A DNA stretch of 54,810 nucleotides from Streptacidiphilus sp. ASG 303 (GTDB taxonomy: Bacteria; Actinomycetota; Actinomycetes; Streptomycetales; Streptomycetaceae). The stretch covers positions 1-54,810 of the forward strand of contig NZ_JAJLRA010000034.1 in NCBI RefSeq assembly GCF_020991365.1, in the 5' to 3' direction. The notes beneath the pieces were generated by a model. That model was not told where the DNA came from. It searched no databases and was given only the letters and a program-made list of their open reading frames with translations. Both the position numbers and the translations under genes were made by a program. Below are positions 33,235 to 42,208 of this stretch, piece by piece. Numbering within the stretch: position 1 is the stretch's first letter; every line of letters begins with the position of its first letter.

Positions 33235-35526
33235 TCACGCCTCGCCCTCCGCGCTGAGGTGCGGGACGATGCGGTCCAGCCAGCCCGGCATCCACCAGGC
33301 GTGGCGGCCCAGCAGCGTCATCACGGCGGGGACCAGCAGCAGGCGCACCACGGTCGCGTCGATGAGGACGCTGACCGCTAGGCCCAACCCCATCATCTTG
33401 ACCACGATGTTGGTGCTGATCACGAACGCCGCGAAGACGCTCACCATGATGAGCGCGGCGCAGGTGATCACCCGCGCGGTGATCTCCAGGGCGTGGGCGA
33501 CGCTCCCGCGGCTGTCCCCGGTGCGCAGCCACCCCTCGTGGACGCGGGAGAGCAGGAAGACCTCGTAGTCCATGCTCAGGCCGAAGACGATGGCGAACAT
33601 CATCATCGGCACGTAGCTCTCGACGGGGACCGTGCCGGAGACGCCCAGCGCCGGGCCGCCCCAGCCCCACTGGAAGACCGCCACCAGGACCCCGTACGAG
33701 GCCGAGATGGAGAGCAGGTTGAGGACCGCCGCCTTGAGCGCGACGAGGGGGCCGCGGAAGACGCCGAGGATGATGAGGAAGGCGAGGCCGACGACGACCG
33801 CGATGACCAGCGGCAGCCGGGAGGCGATGAGGTCGCGGAAGTCGACCTGGGCGGCGGTGGTCCCGGTGGTGTACGCGCGGGCTGCGGTGCCGGAGACGGC
33901 CTGCGGCAGGACGCGGTCGTCCAGGCGGTTGACGAGGTCCGTGGTGGCCGCGGACTGCGGCGCGGCGGCCGGGACGACGGTGGACACCAGCACCTCGCCG
34001 TCGCCGACGGGCTGGACCGGGGTGGCCCCGGCGGCGCCGGGGACGCCGGTGAGGGACTTCTGCACCTGTCCGGTGAGGGCGGCCCGGTCCGCGGCGGGGA
34101 CGCCGCTGCGGTCCACGACGACGGTCAGCGGGCCGTTGACGCCGACGCCGAAGGCGGAGGTGACCAGGTCGTAGGCGCGGCGGTCGGTGAAGCCCGCCGG
34201 GTCGGCGCCGTCGTCGATGTGCCCGAGCCGGAGGGAGAACAGCGGCACGGTCAGGACGGCCAGCACCGCGACGCCGCCCGCCAGGAACCACCAGGGGCGG
34301 CGCTCCACCCGCTGCGCGTAGCGGCGCCAGCCCCCGCCCGCGCCCGCGCCGGTATCGGTGCCGGTGCCGGTGGCGTCCGGGGCGGCGGGGGTCTCGGCGA
34401 CGGGCGTGCGGACGCGGTACCGGTCGATCCGGCGCCCGATGAGGCCGAGCAGCGCCGGGACGAGGGTGAGCGCCCCCGCCACGGCGGTGATCACGGTGAT
34501 CGCCGCGGCGGCGCCCATCCGGCCGATGAAGCTGACGCCGGAGGCGTTCAGGCCGACGAGGGCGACGACGACCGTGCAGCCGGAGACCACGACGGCGTGG
34601 CCGCTGGTGGCGACCGCGCGGGCCGCGGCGGCCTCGGGACCGGCGCCGTCCATGAGCTGCTGCCGGTGCCGGGTGAGCAGGAAGAGGGCGTAGTCGATGC
34701 CGACGCCGAGCCCGATCATGGTGGCCAGGGTGGGCGAGACGCTGGCGAAGGTGAGCACCCTGGAGACCAGGCCGAGGACGCCGACCCCGACGACGACGCC
34801 GACCAGGGCCGTGAACAGGGGCACCCCGGCGGCCAGGACGCTGCCGAAGCCGATGAGCAGGACGACGACCGCGACGGCGAAGCCGACCGACTCGCTCAGG
34901 ACGTCGGCGGGCCTGGGCCGGGCGAGTTCGCCGAGCGGCCCGCCGTACTCGACCTGGACGCCGGCGGCGCGCAGCGGGGCGACGGCGGCGTCGACCTGCG
35001 GCAGGTAGCCGGGGCCCAGCGCCTCGGGGTTGGTGTCGAACCGGACGGTGGCGTAGGCGGTGCGGCCGTCGGCGGAGAGCGGGCCGAAGGACTGCGGCGG
35101 CGCGGACGCAGGGCTGCCCGGGGAGCCCTGGGCGGGGGGTGCGGAGGAGGGCAGGGGGTTCTGCACGGAGAGCACGTGCGGGAGCCGCGCCAGGGACCGG
35201 ACCGCCTGGTCGACCTGGCTGCGCACCGCCGTCAGCGGCGTCCCGGCGTCGTGCAGCACGACCGTGCCGGTCTGGCCGGCGACGGCGGGCGCGTGCCGGG
35301 TCAGGAGGTCGGCGCCCTCCTGGGCCGAGGTGCCGGGGAGGGAGAAGTTGTCGGAGTACGTCCCGCCGAAGGCGCGGTCGGCGGCCACGGAGGCGGCGAG
35401 GACGAGCAGCCAGGCGCCGAGGACCACCAGGTGGTGGCGGGCGGACCAGGAGCCGGTCCGGCGCAGCCGGCCGGCGGGTCGGGCGTCCGTCTCGGCGGCG
35501 GGGCTGGCGCCTCGGTCGTACGGCAT
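33235..35526 (-). CDS. MMPL-family (RND-type) transporter
   Basis: A 763-residue membrane protein of the MMPL family. TM1 (HHLVVLGAWLLVLAAS) precedes a large extracytoplasmic domain. A five-helix bundle begins near VGFAVAVVVLLIGFGSVLAAG and includes the proton-relay motif GIDYALFLLTRHRQQL. The second half repeats this plan and contains FGLSMDYEVFLLSRVHEGWL. Both D-Y motifs are intact, so it should be proton-driven. MMPL proteins export lipids, siderophores or drugs; the cargo is unknown here. ATG 35526 has GGGAG upstream. A long regulatory gap precedes it. Confidence 0.92.
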   Translation of the reverse strand: MPYDRGASPAAETDARPAGRLRRTGSWSARHHLVVLGAWLLVLAASVAADRAFGGTYSDNFSLPGTSAQEGADLLTRHAPAVAGQTGTVVLHDAGTPLTAVRSQVDQAVRSLARLPHVLSVQNPLPSSAPPAQGSPGSPASAPPQSFGPLSADGRTAYATVRFDTNPEALGPGYLPQVDAAVAPLRAAGVQVEYGGPLGELARPRPADVLSESVGFAVAVVVLLIGFGSVLAAGVPLFTALVGVVVGVGVLGLVSRVLTFASVSPTLATMIGLGVGIDYALFLLTRHRQQLMDGAGPEAAAARAVATSGHAVVVSGCTVVVALVGLNASGVSFIGRMGAAAAITVITAVAGALTLVPALLGLIGRRIDRYRVRTPVAETPAAPDATGTGTDTGAGAGGGWRRYAQRVERRPWWFLAGGVAVLAVLTVPLFSLRLGHIDDGADPAGFTDRRAYDLVTSAFGVGVNGPLTVVVDRSGVPAADRAALTGQVQKSLTGVPGAAGATPVQPVGDGEVLVSTVVPAAAPQSAATTDLVNRLDDRVLPQAVSGTAARAYTTGTTAAQVDFRDLIASRLPLVIAVVVGLAFLIILGVFRGPLVALKAAVLNLLSISASYGVLVAVFQWGWGGPALGVSGTVPVESYVPMMMFAIVFGLSMDYEVFLLSRVHEGWLRTGDSRGSVAHALEITARVITCAALIMVSVFAAFVISTNIVVKMMGLGLAVSVLIDATVVRLLLVPAVMTLLGRHAWWMPGWLDRIVPHLSAEGEA

Positions 35527-36118
35527 GGACGGCTCCCGGGAGGGTGGCTGACGGGGGACGGCTCGGGGCGGCGGACGGACGGGCGGCGGACAGGCGGGCG
35601 GCGGTAGGCGGTCGGCGGGGCGGCCGGGTCGCGGTGCGGGGGCGGTGCGGCGCCGTGACGGCGGGCGACGGTATGCACCCTAGATCCGCTTTTCAACGGT
35701 TCCGGGGATCCCGGACGGCGCGGCCGGACGCGCCGCCCGCCGGGAGGGGCGGACCGGCCGGACCGGCGCAGGAGGCGGCCGCTGCGGCGCGGTGCGTGCG
35801 CCTCACCGGCACCCGGGCCATCCGGCCGGGTATGCGGGTGGCCACCGCCCGGACGCGCCCCGCGGACGCGCCGCGCGGGGAGGACGGGCCGCGGGACATC
35901 ACCCGGGGAGCCCGGAGCGGGCAGCGGGGCCGGGACCGCCGTCCGCGCCCTCGGGCGGTGGACGGCCGCGGCGGGGGGCGGGTGGCCGTGGCGGGGGCGG
36001 GTGGCCGTGGCGGGGGCCGGCGGCCGTGGCGGGGGCCGGCGGCCGTGGCGGGCGGTGGTCGGCCCCGCCGCGGCCGCACCCCGTCGGGCGCGGCCGCGGC
36101 GGGTGCGGACCGGGCGGC
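35527..36118. other. 592-base intergenic region with tandem repeats
   Basis: This is the longest gene-free stretch. Near the MMPL start, an A/T-richer patch around 35680-35700 may be its promoter. A short near-palindrome, tccggggatcccgga, lies at 35701-35715. The right third is a 19-bp tandem array. No coding frame of normal codon use is found. Confidence 0.5.
35982..36057 (+). repeat. 19-bp tandem repeat, about four units
   Basis: Units of the form g(t/c)ggccgtggcgggggc(g/c)g begin at 35982, 36001, 36020 and 36039, the last being diverged. It is noncoding, 60 bases downstream of a leftward stop codon. Confidence 0.85.
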
Positions 36119-37273
36119 TCAGCGGCCGGGCGCCGCCCCGACGGAGCGCCAGGCGCCGAACGCCAGCCCGTCCTCGTCGTCCTTCCGGCGGCAGATCGAC
36201 AGGCCCCCCTCCGGTCCGATCGAGGCGAGCGTCAGCCGGCCGGAGCCGTCCGCGAGCATCCCCGGCGTCCCCGTGCCCGGACCGCCGGTCGGCGTCCACC
36301 AGACGTCGCTCTCCTCGGCCTCGGTGGGGTACGCCGCGACCTCCGCACGGCCGTCCGCGCCGCGCTGCACCAGGACCGTGCAGTCGTGCCCGTCGACCAG
36401 GGTCCGGGCGGCCGCCACCGGACCGGAGCCCGCCGTGCAGCCGACCGCTGCCGGCTCCGAGGGCCCGTCCCCGTCCGCCGGGGCGCGCCAGGCGTGCACG
36501 CCCCCGTCCTGCGTCCGCCAGAACCAGGTGGCGCGTCCGGGAGCGGTCTCCAGGGCGACGTAGCTGCGGACGTCCGCCTTCGCCTCGGGCTGCCCCAGCC
36601 GCTCGAAGGGCTTGCCGGCCGCCGGACGGCGCCAGTGCACCGCCCCCTTGCCGTACGGCGCGAGCAGTTCGGCACTGCCGTCGCTCCCCGCCCGGGCCGC
36701 GACCGGGGCGGAGATCCACTGGCCCTGCATCCCCTTCCACCAGTTCCAGCGGCCCTGGGTGTCGCGGATGCGCACCCACAGGCCCTTGCCCCGGTGCTGG
36801 AAGAAGAGCATCAGCTCGTTGTCCGGGCCCACCGCGAGGCGCGGCGCCCCCTGGCCGGGGGTCACCTGCTCGACGGCGTCGGGCAGGTTGAGGGGGTGCC
36901 ACTCGGACAGCGGGCGCCCGGACTGGAACTGCGTCGCCACCAGGATCTGGGACCGGACGCCCTCGGCTCCGCCCGGCCGCAGGGCGGCCAGGTGGACGTA
37001 GCCGAGGTCGGGGTCCTGCGCGAGCGTCACCTCGACCGCTCCGTCCGGCAGCGGCAGCGTGTCCGGACCGGTCCACACGTCGGAGCCCGGTGTCTGCTCG
37101 GTCCAGCGCACCAGCGCCGCCCCGGCCGTGGCATAGGCGCTGAGCCGCCCGTCGCGGCCGAGCGCCAGCCACTGCGGGGCCAGCGGCACCACGGGCACCG
37201 CGGACGCCGCCGCTCCGGGCGTCCGCTCCTGCGGGGTGCTCTCCGCTCCGGCGCGTCTCCGCATCGAGGCCAC
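36119..37273 (-). CDS. Propeller-like / tectonin-type protein of unknown role
   Basis: A 384-residue soluble-looking protein without signal peptide. It is built from recurring Trp- and Gly-rich blades: LALGRDGRLSAYAT, TEQTPGSDVWTGPDTLP, LFFQHRGKGLWVRIRDT, VRSYVALETAPGRATWFWRT. This pattern recalls tectonin/PLL-like beta-propellers that bind glycans or surfaces. I do not recognise a precise family. GTG 37273 (with GGGAG upstream) and ATG 37264 are alternative starts. It is transcribed alone, divergent from the acetyltransferase. Confidence 0.7.
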   Translation of the reverse strand: MASMRRRAGAESTPQERTPGAAASAVPVVPLAPQWLALGRDGRLSAYATAGAALVRWTEQTPGSDVWTGPDTLPLPDGAVEVTLAQDPDLGYVHLAALRPGGAEGVRSQILVATQFQSGRPLSEWHPLNLPDAVEQVTPGQGAPRLAVGPDNELMLFFQHRGKGLWVRIRDTQGRWNWWKGMQGQWISAPVAARAGSDGSAELLAPYGKGAVHWRRPAAGKPFERLGQPEAKADVRSYVALETAPGRATWFWRTQDGGVHAWRAPADGDGPSEPAAVGCTAGSGPVAAARTLVDGHDCTVLVQRGADGRAEVAAYPTEAEESDVWWTPTGGPGTGTPGMLADGSGRLTLASIGPEGGLSICRRKDDEDGLAFGAWRSVGAAPGR

Positions 37274-37649
37274 GTCCCTGCTCCCTGGTCGTCACGGGTC
37301 CGGCGGCCCCCGCACCCGTGCGCGGGGACACCTTCCCGCCTCGCAGGACCCGTCCCTATCCTCCCGGAAGGGCGGGCAGCACGGTACACCCGAGGGGGTC
37401 GGCGGCGCCGCGCCGTGTCGCCGGTGCCGCCACCCCGGAGGCGGCCGGGCGGCCGGACGGCCGTCAGGACGACCGGACGGGCCGCCGCCCGCCGGCGCCG
37501 TCGTGCGCGGGGGCCAGGGGCCGGCGTCCCACTGCGGGCGGCGGCCGCACCCCCGCCCCCGGGGCACGGGCGGGGGGACACCGCCCCGGGCCGGACGGTC
37601 CGTCCGGCGGTGCGAGGCGGTCCGGTGGGGTCCGGCATGATGACCGTTC
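37274..37649. other. Divergent intergenic region, no gene seen
   Basis: These 376 bases between the propeller-like gene and the GNAT gene should carry both promoters. Composition is G+C-rich with no clear hexamers, operators or coding frames. Confidence 0.4.
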
Positions 37650-38150
37650 ATGGAGCAGCAGCGGACGGACGGGGCGCGCAGGGCGACGGCGGCGGACGCC
37701 GAGGAGCTGGTGAGGCTCCGCGAGGTGATGCTGGCCGAGGTCGCGGGGACGGTGGGCGACGGGTGGCAGGAGGCCTCCGTCGAGATCCTCCGGGCCCGGC
37801 TGTCGGCGGCGGACCCGGCACTGGTCGCCTTCGTCGCGGACCGGCCGGACCGGCCGGGCGCGCTGGCCGCCTGCGTGGTCGGCACCGTCGAGTACCGGCT
37901 CGGCGGCCCGGGCAACCCCGGCGGGCGGACCGGGTACGTCTTCAACGTGGCGACCGATCCCGGCCAGCGGCGGCGGGGCCACTCCCGGCGCTGCATGACG
38001 GCGCTGCTCGGCTGGTACCGCGCCCAGGGGGTCAGGACGGTCGACCTGCGCGCCTCGCAGCAGGGCGAGCCGCTCTACCGCTCGCTGGGCTTCGTCCGCA
38101 CGCCCGACCCCGCGATGCGGCTGCGGCTGCCGGCGGCGCCGGACGCCTGA
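37650..38150 (+). CDS. GNAT-family N-acetyltransferase
   Basis: A 166-residue acetyltransferase. The N-terminal RRATAADAEELVRLREVMLAEV is the usual GNAT opening. The acetyl-CoA pyrophosphate loop is in FNVATDPGQRRRGHSRRCMTALL, a variant of Q-x-x-G-x-G/A. The ending GEPLYRSLGFVRT matches GNAT motif B. The acceptor is unknown. The Shine-Dalgarno is weak. Its last 119 bases overlap the end of the convergent membrane-protein frame. Confidence 0.88.
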   Translation: MEQQRTDGARRATAADAEELVRLREVMLAEVAGTVGDGWQEASVEILRARLSAADPALVAFVADRPDRPGALAACVVGTVEYRLGGPGNPGGRTGYVFNVATDPGQRRRGHSRRCMTALLGWYRAQGVRTVDLRASQQGEPLYRSLGFVRTPDPAMRLRLPAAPDA

Positions 38151-39837
38151 CCCGCCCGGGCCCCGTCCGGCCTGCGGCGCGGGGCGGCGGGCCGGCGCGG
38201 GTGCCGGACGCGGCGGCCCGGTCCGCAACAGCCCGGTCCCCGGCGGCCGGGAGGGCGCGGACCGGTCCGGGCGGGCGTCCCCGGAAGCCGGGCGGCAGGA
38301 GGACCCGGAGACCGTGCAGGTTGCGCAGGTCCGGCACCGGGACGGCCCGCCAGCCGCGGGCGTAGGAGGGCGGCACGCCGCCGGGGGCCGCGAGGAGGGC
38401 CACGGGGAGGCGGCGCACGGTGGCCAGGACGGCGGCGGGCGTGGCCGAGGCGTCGTGGCCGCCGGTCTGCCGGGAGGCGCATCCGGCGTAGTAGGCGGCC
38501 GGCGGGGCGTGGTCGCCCGTCAGGAGGCACGGCGGGCGGACGCCCAGGCGGTGCAGGGCCGCGGCCAGGCGGGCGTAGTCGCCGCTGGAGGTCCTGGCAC
38601 CCGCGACGACGCTGCGGAGGACCGCCTGCTGCACCGCCAGGTGGCCGGCCAGGGCCAGGACGAGCACCGCCGCCGCGGCAGGGCGCAGGGCCGGGCGCAC
38701 CCGGCCGGGCAGCCACAGCAGGCCCTGGGCGACGGGGAGTGCCAGCAGCGCGTAGGCGGGGAGCAGGAAGCGGGGCGCGGCGTAGTCGACGCCGAAGAGG
38801 TACGGCGCCGCCAGGCAGCCCGCCGCGGCCGTGGTCAGGACCGCCTCCGCGCGGCGGCCCGCGGCGCCCGCCGCCGCCAGGCCGCCGGCGGCGAGGAGCG
38901 GCAGGGCGAACCACCAGGCGCCGGTGGCCCGGTGCCGCCAGGGGCCGGTGCAGGGGCGGCAGAGCGTGCGTCCGGCCAGGGCGCGCAGCTGGTCGTCGAC
39001 GGCGAGGTGGGGGCCCAGGCCGCCCTCGATCGCGCCCGCGCGGTGCAGTCGGGCGAGGACGCCGCCGTACCGGAGCTCGGCCTCGGCCACCCAGGGCGCG
39101 GCGCCCGCCGCGAGGCCCGCGGCGAGCGCGGCGAGGACGGCCGGACGGCGCCAGCGGCGGACCAGCAGGACCGAGGCGGCGAGCGGCAGCGCGAGCCAGG
39201 CGGCGTCCGGCGGCCGCATCAGGGCGACGGCGGCCGTGGCGGCGGCCAGGCCGGGCAGCGCGGCGCGGTCGGCGGGACCGCGCACGGCGCGCAGGTGGAA
39301 GCCGACGGCGGCCAGGGCCGCGAGGGCGCTCCACAGGTTCGGCATGGCCGCCGGGCCGTAGAAGAGGGTGGTCCACAGTCCGGCGAGGAGCAGTCCGGCC
39401 AGGGCCAGGGTGCGGACCGGCAGCAGCCGCCGCCACACCGCGAGGGCCGCCGCCAGGGCGCAGCCGGAGAGGACGGCGAGGAAGACCCGCAGGACGGTGG
39501 TGGACGGGCTCAGCGCGACGGCGGGGGCGGCGAGCCAGCTGATGCCGCGGGCGCGCGGGGCGCTGAAGAAGGCGGCGGGCACGCGCGGGTCGACCTGGCT
39601 GACGTAGACCGTCTCGTCCCAGCCGAGGCCGGTGCCCGGGACGACGAGCAGCAGCTGGGCGGCGGTGAAGGCGGCGGCGACCGCGGCGAGCGGCAGCAGG
39701 GACCGGGCGCGGGCGGCCGGGGACGGCTGGGTCCGGTCCCGCTCTCCTCCCGGCGGCGGGGTCCGACGGCGGGTCCGGGGCGCCCGGGTGCGCGGCGCAG
39801 GGGTCTGCGGCGTCGGGCTCTGGGGCGTCGGCTGCAC
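38032..39837 (-). CDS. GT-C-like polytopic membrane protein (putative glycosyltransferase)
   Basis: A 601-residue protein with 10 or more helices. A Pro/Arg/Thr-rich cytoplasmic tail leads to TM1 (LLPLAAVAAAFTAAQLLLVV), followed by an acidic GWDETVYVSQVDPR loop. A D-E pair in the first outer loop is the hallmark of GT-C enzymes that use polyprenyl-phosphate sugars. The last 80 residues are Arg/Pro/Ala-rich and run 119 bases into the convergent GNAT gene, so part of this tail is suspicious. GTG 39837 has a GAGG upstream. Acceptor and donor are unknown. Confidence 0.72.
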   Translation of the reverse strand: MQPTPQSPTPQTPAPRTRAPRTRRRTPPPGGERDRTQPSPAARARSLLPLAAVAAAFTAAQLLLVVPGTGLGWDETVYVSQVDPRVPAAFFSAPRARGISWLAAPAVALSPSTTVLRVFLAVLSGCALAAALAVWRRLLPVRTLALAGLLLAGLWTTLFYGPAAMPNLWSALAALAAVGFHLRAVRGPADRAALPGLAAATAAVALMRPPDAAWLALPLAASVLLVRRWRRPAVLAALAAGLAAGAAPWVAEAELRYGGVLARLHRAGAIEGGLGPHLAVDDQLRALAGRTLCRPCTGPWRHRATGAWWFALPLLAAGGLAAAGAAGRRAEAVLTTAAAGCLAAPYLFGVDYAAPRFLLPAYALLALPVAQGLLWLPGRVRPALRPAAAAVLVLALAGHLAVQQAVLRSVVAGARTSSGDYARLAAALHRLGVRPPCLLTGDHAPPAAYYAGCASRQTGGHDASATPAAVLATVRRLPVALLAAPGGVPPSYARGWRAVPVPDLRNLHGLRVLLPPGFRGRPPGPVRALPAAGDRAVADRAAASGTRAGPPPRAAGRTGPGRVRRPAPPAAAAASRGRACGRSPASGRAARPAARRAGRPS

Positions 39838-39993
39838 GGCTGGACCTCGGGGGCGCGCGGGGGAAGGGGGCGGTGTCTTCCTAACACCCGCACCGGGGGC
39901 GGGCGACCGGGCGGAGCACGGCCTGTGGGCCGGTCGGAGCAGCGGCGGGCGGCCGCCGGAAGGCGCGGAGCGGCGGTCCGGTCCAGGCTCGGG

Positions 39994-40017
39994 GACGAGG
40001 ACGAGGACGAGGACGAG
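39994..40017 (+). repeat. Hexanucleotide repeat upstream of the hydrogenase operon
   Basis: Four perfect GACGAG units, 49 bases before the protease start. They are noncoding in the rightward frame. Variation in number would change promoter spacing. Confidence 0.85.
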
Positions 40018-40065
40018 GCCGGGGACGGGGGTCCCGGGCGGGGGCCATGCGGTGGAGGAGGCGGT

Positions 40066-40770
40066 GTGGAGCAGGTGGTGGAACCGATGGGCGGCCGGGC
40101 CGAGGTGGTGGTGATCGGCGTCGGCAGTGAGTTCCGCCGCGACGACGGCGTCGGGTGTGCGGTGGTGCGCAGGCTGGACGGCCGGCTGGGCGAGGGGGCG
40201 GCGCTGGAGCTGTCCGACGGGGATCCGGGCCGGTTGATCGCGCTCTGGGAGGGCGCGGGCCTGGCGGTGGTGGTGGACGCGGCCCACGCGCATCCGGGAC
40301 GTCCGGGGCGGGTGCACCGGCTGGAGACGGCGGGCGGGGCTGACGGGAGCGGGAGCGCGGGCCGGGGTCAGGGCGCGGGCGCGGGGGCGGGTGCGGGCAG
40401 GGATGTCCGCGCGGACCTGCGGGACCGGCCCGGGACGGCCGGCGGGGCGGGTGCGGACGAGCCAGGGGCCGGGGGGGCGGGGATCGGCGGGGCGGGTGCG
40501 GACGGGACGGGGGCCGGCGGGACGGGCGCCGCCGCCCCGGCGGGCCGGTCCGGGCAGGCGAGCTCGCACGGCCTGGGGCTGGGCGAGGCGGTCGAGCTGG
40601 CCCGCGCCCTGGACCGGTTGCCGGAGCGGCTGGTCGTGTACGCCGTGGAGGGCCGGGACACCTCGTGCGGCACCGGGCTGTCCGAGCCGGTGGCGGAGGC
40701 GGTGGGTCCGCTGGCGGACCGGATCGCGGCGGAGGTGGCCGGGTACCTCGCCCGGACCGGCGGCGGGTGA
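40066..40770 (+). CDS. [NiFe]-hydrogenase maturation protease (HycI/HyaD type)
   Basis: A 234-residue protease that removes the C-terminal tail of the large subunit after nickel insertion. The family's GxGxxxRxDDG signature is present as GVGSEFRRDDGVG, the second Asp in VVVDAAHAHPGRPGR, and the His in SSHGLGLGEAVELARAL. The family is usually about 150-170 residues; the excess is a Gly/Ala-rich low-complexity insert (about 92-165) between the second and third motifs, on the substrate-facing side. GTG 40066 follows GGAGGAG. It opens the rightward hydrogenase locus, 190 bases ahead of the Fe-S subunit gene. Confidence 0.9.
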   Translation: MEQVVEPMGGRAEVVVIGVGSEFRRDDGVGCAVVRRLDGRLGEGAALELSDGDPGRLIALWEGAGLAVVVDAAHAHPGRPGRVHRLETAGGADGSGSAGRGQGAGAGAGAGRDVRADLRDRPGTAGGAGADEPGAGGAGIGGAGADGTGAGGTGAAAPAGRSGQASSHGLGLGEAVELARALDRLPERLVVYAVEGRDTSCGTGLSEPVAEAVGPLADRIAAEVAGYLARTGGG

Positions 40771-40960
40771 GGGCCCGGCGGCCGGACGGGGACGGGGCGC
40801 GGACGGCACCGGGCGGGGACGCGGCGGGCGGGGTACCCGCGGGGCGGGCACGCGGCGCGGAACCGCCTTTCGGCCCTTCCCGGGGGCCCGGTCGGCGGCC
40901 GGGGCGGATGATGGAGGGGAGCACACCGGTACAGAACCGGATGAACCGGAAGGGGCGGCG
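40771..40960 (+). other. Gap upstream of hydrogenase beta-subunit gene
   Basis: This 190-base gap may carry an internal promoter. A TTCGGCCC half-site at about 40868-40875 resembles half of the DosR-like boxes further right, but the other half is not convincing. Confidence 0.35.
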
Positions 40961-42208
40961 ATGGCGGCCACCGACGGCGCCGACGGCGCGGTCATCGGCA
41001 CCGGGGGCCTGGCGGCGCTGGTCCGGCTGCTGCGGGAGCGCGGCCGGACCGTCGTCGGCCCCACGGTGCGCGACGGCGCCGTGGTCCTCGCCGAGCTGGA
41101 GTCCGCCGACGAGCTGCCGTACGGGTGGGGGGTGGAGCTGGAGGCCGGGCGGTACCGGCTGCGGCGGCGCGCGGACGGCGCGGCGTTCGCGCACAGCGCC
41201 GGGCCGCAGTCGTGGAAGACCTTCCTGTACCCGCAGCGGGTGCGGCGCTGGAGCGCCGACCGCGGCCCGGACGGCGCCCTGGCGGTGGCCGCGGAGCCGG
41301 AGCCCGCGGTGTCGTACGCCTTCCTCGGCGTGCGGCCCTGCGACCTGCGGGCGATCGCCGTGCAGGACCGGGTGCTGACCGGCGGCCGGTACGCCGACCC
41401 GGACTACCGGGGCCGCCGCGCGGGCGCCTTCCTGGTGGCGGTGGAGTGCACCGAGCCGGGGGCGACCTGCTTCTGCGCCTCGATGGGCTCGGGGCCGGGC
41501 GCCGGACCCGGGTACGACCTGGCGCTGACCGAGGTGGTCGACGCGGACGGCCACCGCTTCCTGGCGCGGCCGGGCACGGACGAGGGCGCGGAGATCCTGG
41601 CCGCGCTCCCCCGCCTCCCGGCCGACGGCGGCGCCACCGCGCAGGCGGCCCGCACGGCGGTCGCCGGGGCGGCGGACCGGATGGGCCGGTCGATGCCGCC
41701 GGTGGACCTGCGGGCGCTGCTGCGCGGTACCCTGGAGGCCGACCGCTGGGACGACGTGGCGGCGCGCTGCCTGACCTGCGGCAACTGCACCATGGTCTGC
41801 CCGACCTGCTTCTGCACCGCACCCGAGGACGTCACCGACCTGACGGGGGACCACGCCGAGCGGTGGCGGGTCTGGGACTCCTGCTTCGACCTGGAGTTCT
41901 CGCACCTGGCGGGCGGCCCGGTGCGCTCCTCGGGGCGCAGCCGGTACCGGCAGTGGCTCACGCACAAACTGGGCACCTGGCACGACCAGTTCGGCAGCTC
42001 GGGGTGCGTGGGGTGCGGCCGCTGCATCGTGTGGTGCCCGGTCGGGATCGACATCACCGAGGAGGTCCACGCCCTGCACGCCGAGGCACGGGGCGGGTGC
42101 GGCGCCGGCGGGTGCGGGTGCGGCGCGGCAGAGGACGGCGCGGCAGAGGTCGGTGCGGGCGGGGTCGGCGCGGGCGGACCGGGCGCGGCGCCGGGGACCG
42201 GGCCGTGA
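40961..42208 (+). CDS. hydB: Group 3b [NiFe]-hydrogenase iron-sulfur (beta) subunit
   Basis: A 415-residue subunit resembling sulfhydrogenase beta (HydB). The N-terminal half has the family's SWKTFLYPQRVRRWS and FLGVRPCDLRAIAVQDRVL, and further on CTEPGATCFCASMGSGP. Two [4Fe-4S] motifs follow: C270-x2-C273-x2-C276-x3-C280 and C349-x2-C352-x2-C355-x3-C359. It relays electrons between the NiFe small subunit and the flavin subunit. The last 35 residues are a Cys/Gly then Ala/Gly tail (GGCGAGGCGCG) of unknown use. Its stop overlaps the next gene. Confidence 0.92.
   Translation: MAATDGADGAVIGTGGLAALVRLLRERGRTVVGPTVRDGAVVLAELESADELPYGWGVELEAGRYRLRRRADGAAFAHSAGPQSWKTFLYPQRVRRWSADRGPDGALAVAAEPEPAVSYAFLGVRPCDLRAIAVQDRVLTGGRYADPDYRGRRAGAFLVAVECTEPGATCFCASMGSGPGAGPGYDLALTEVVDADGHRFLARPGTDEGAEILAALPRLPADGGATAQAARTAVAGAADRMGRSMPPVDLRALLRGTLEADRWDDVAARCLTCGNCTMVCPTCFCTAPEDVTDLTGDHAERWRVWDSCFDLEFSHLAGGPVRSSGRSRYRQWLTHKLGTWHDQFGSSGCVGCGRCIVWCPVGIDITEEVHALHAEARGGCGAGGCGCGAAEDGAAEVGAGGVGAGGPGAAPGTGP

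Noticed and set aside
40868-40875. DosR-like box upstream of the hydrogenase beta subunit, and GGGCCGGTCGGAGC at 39927
   Set aside because: The first is a half-site and the second has a degraded right half. At this G+C content such partial matches are expected by chance.
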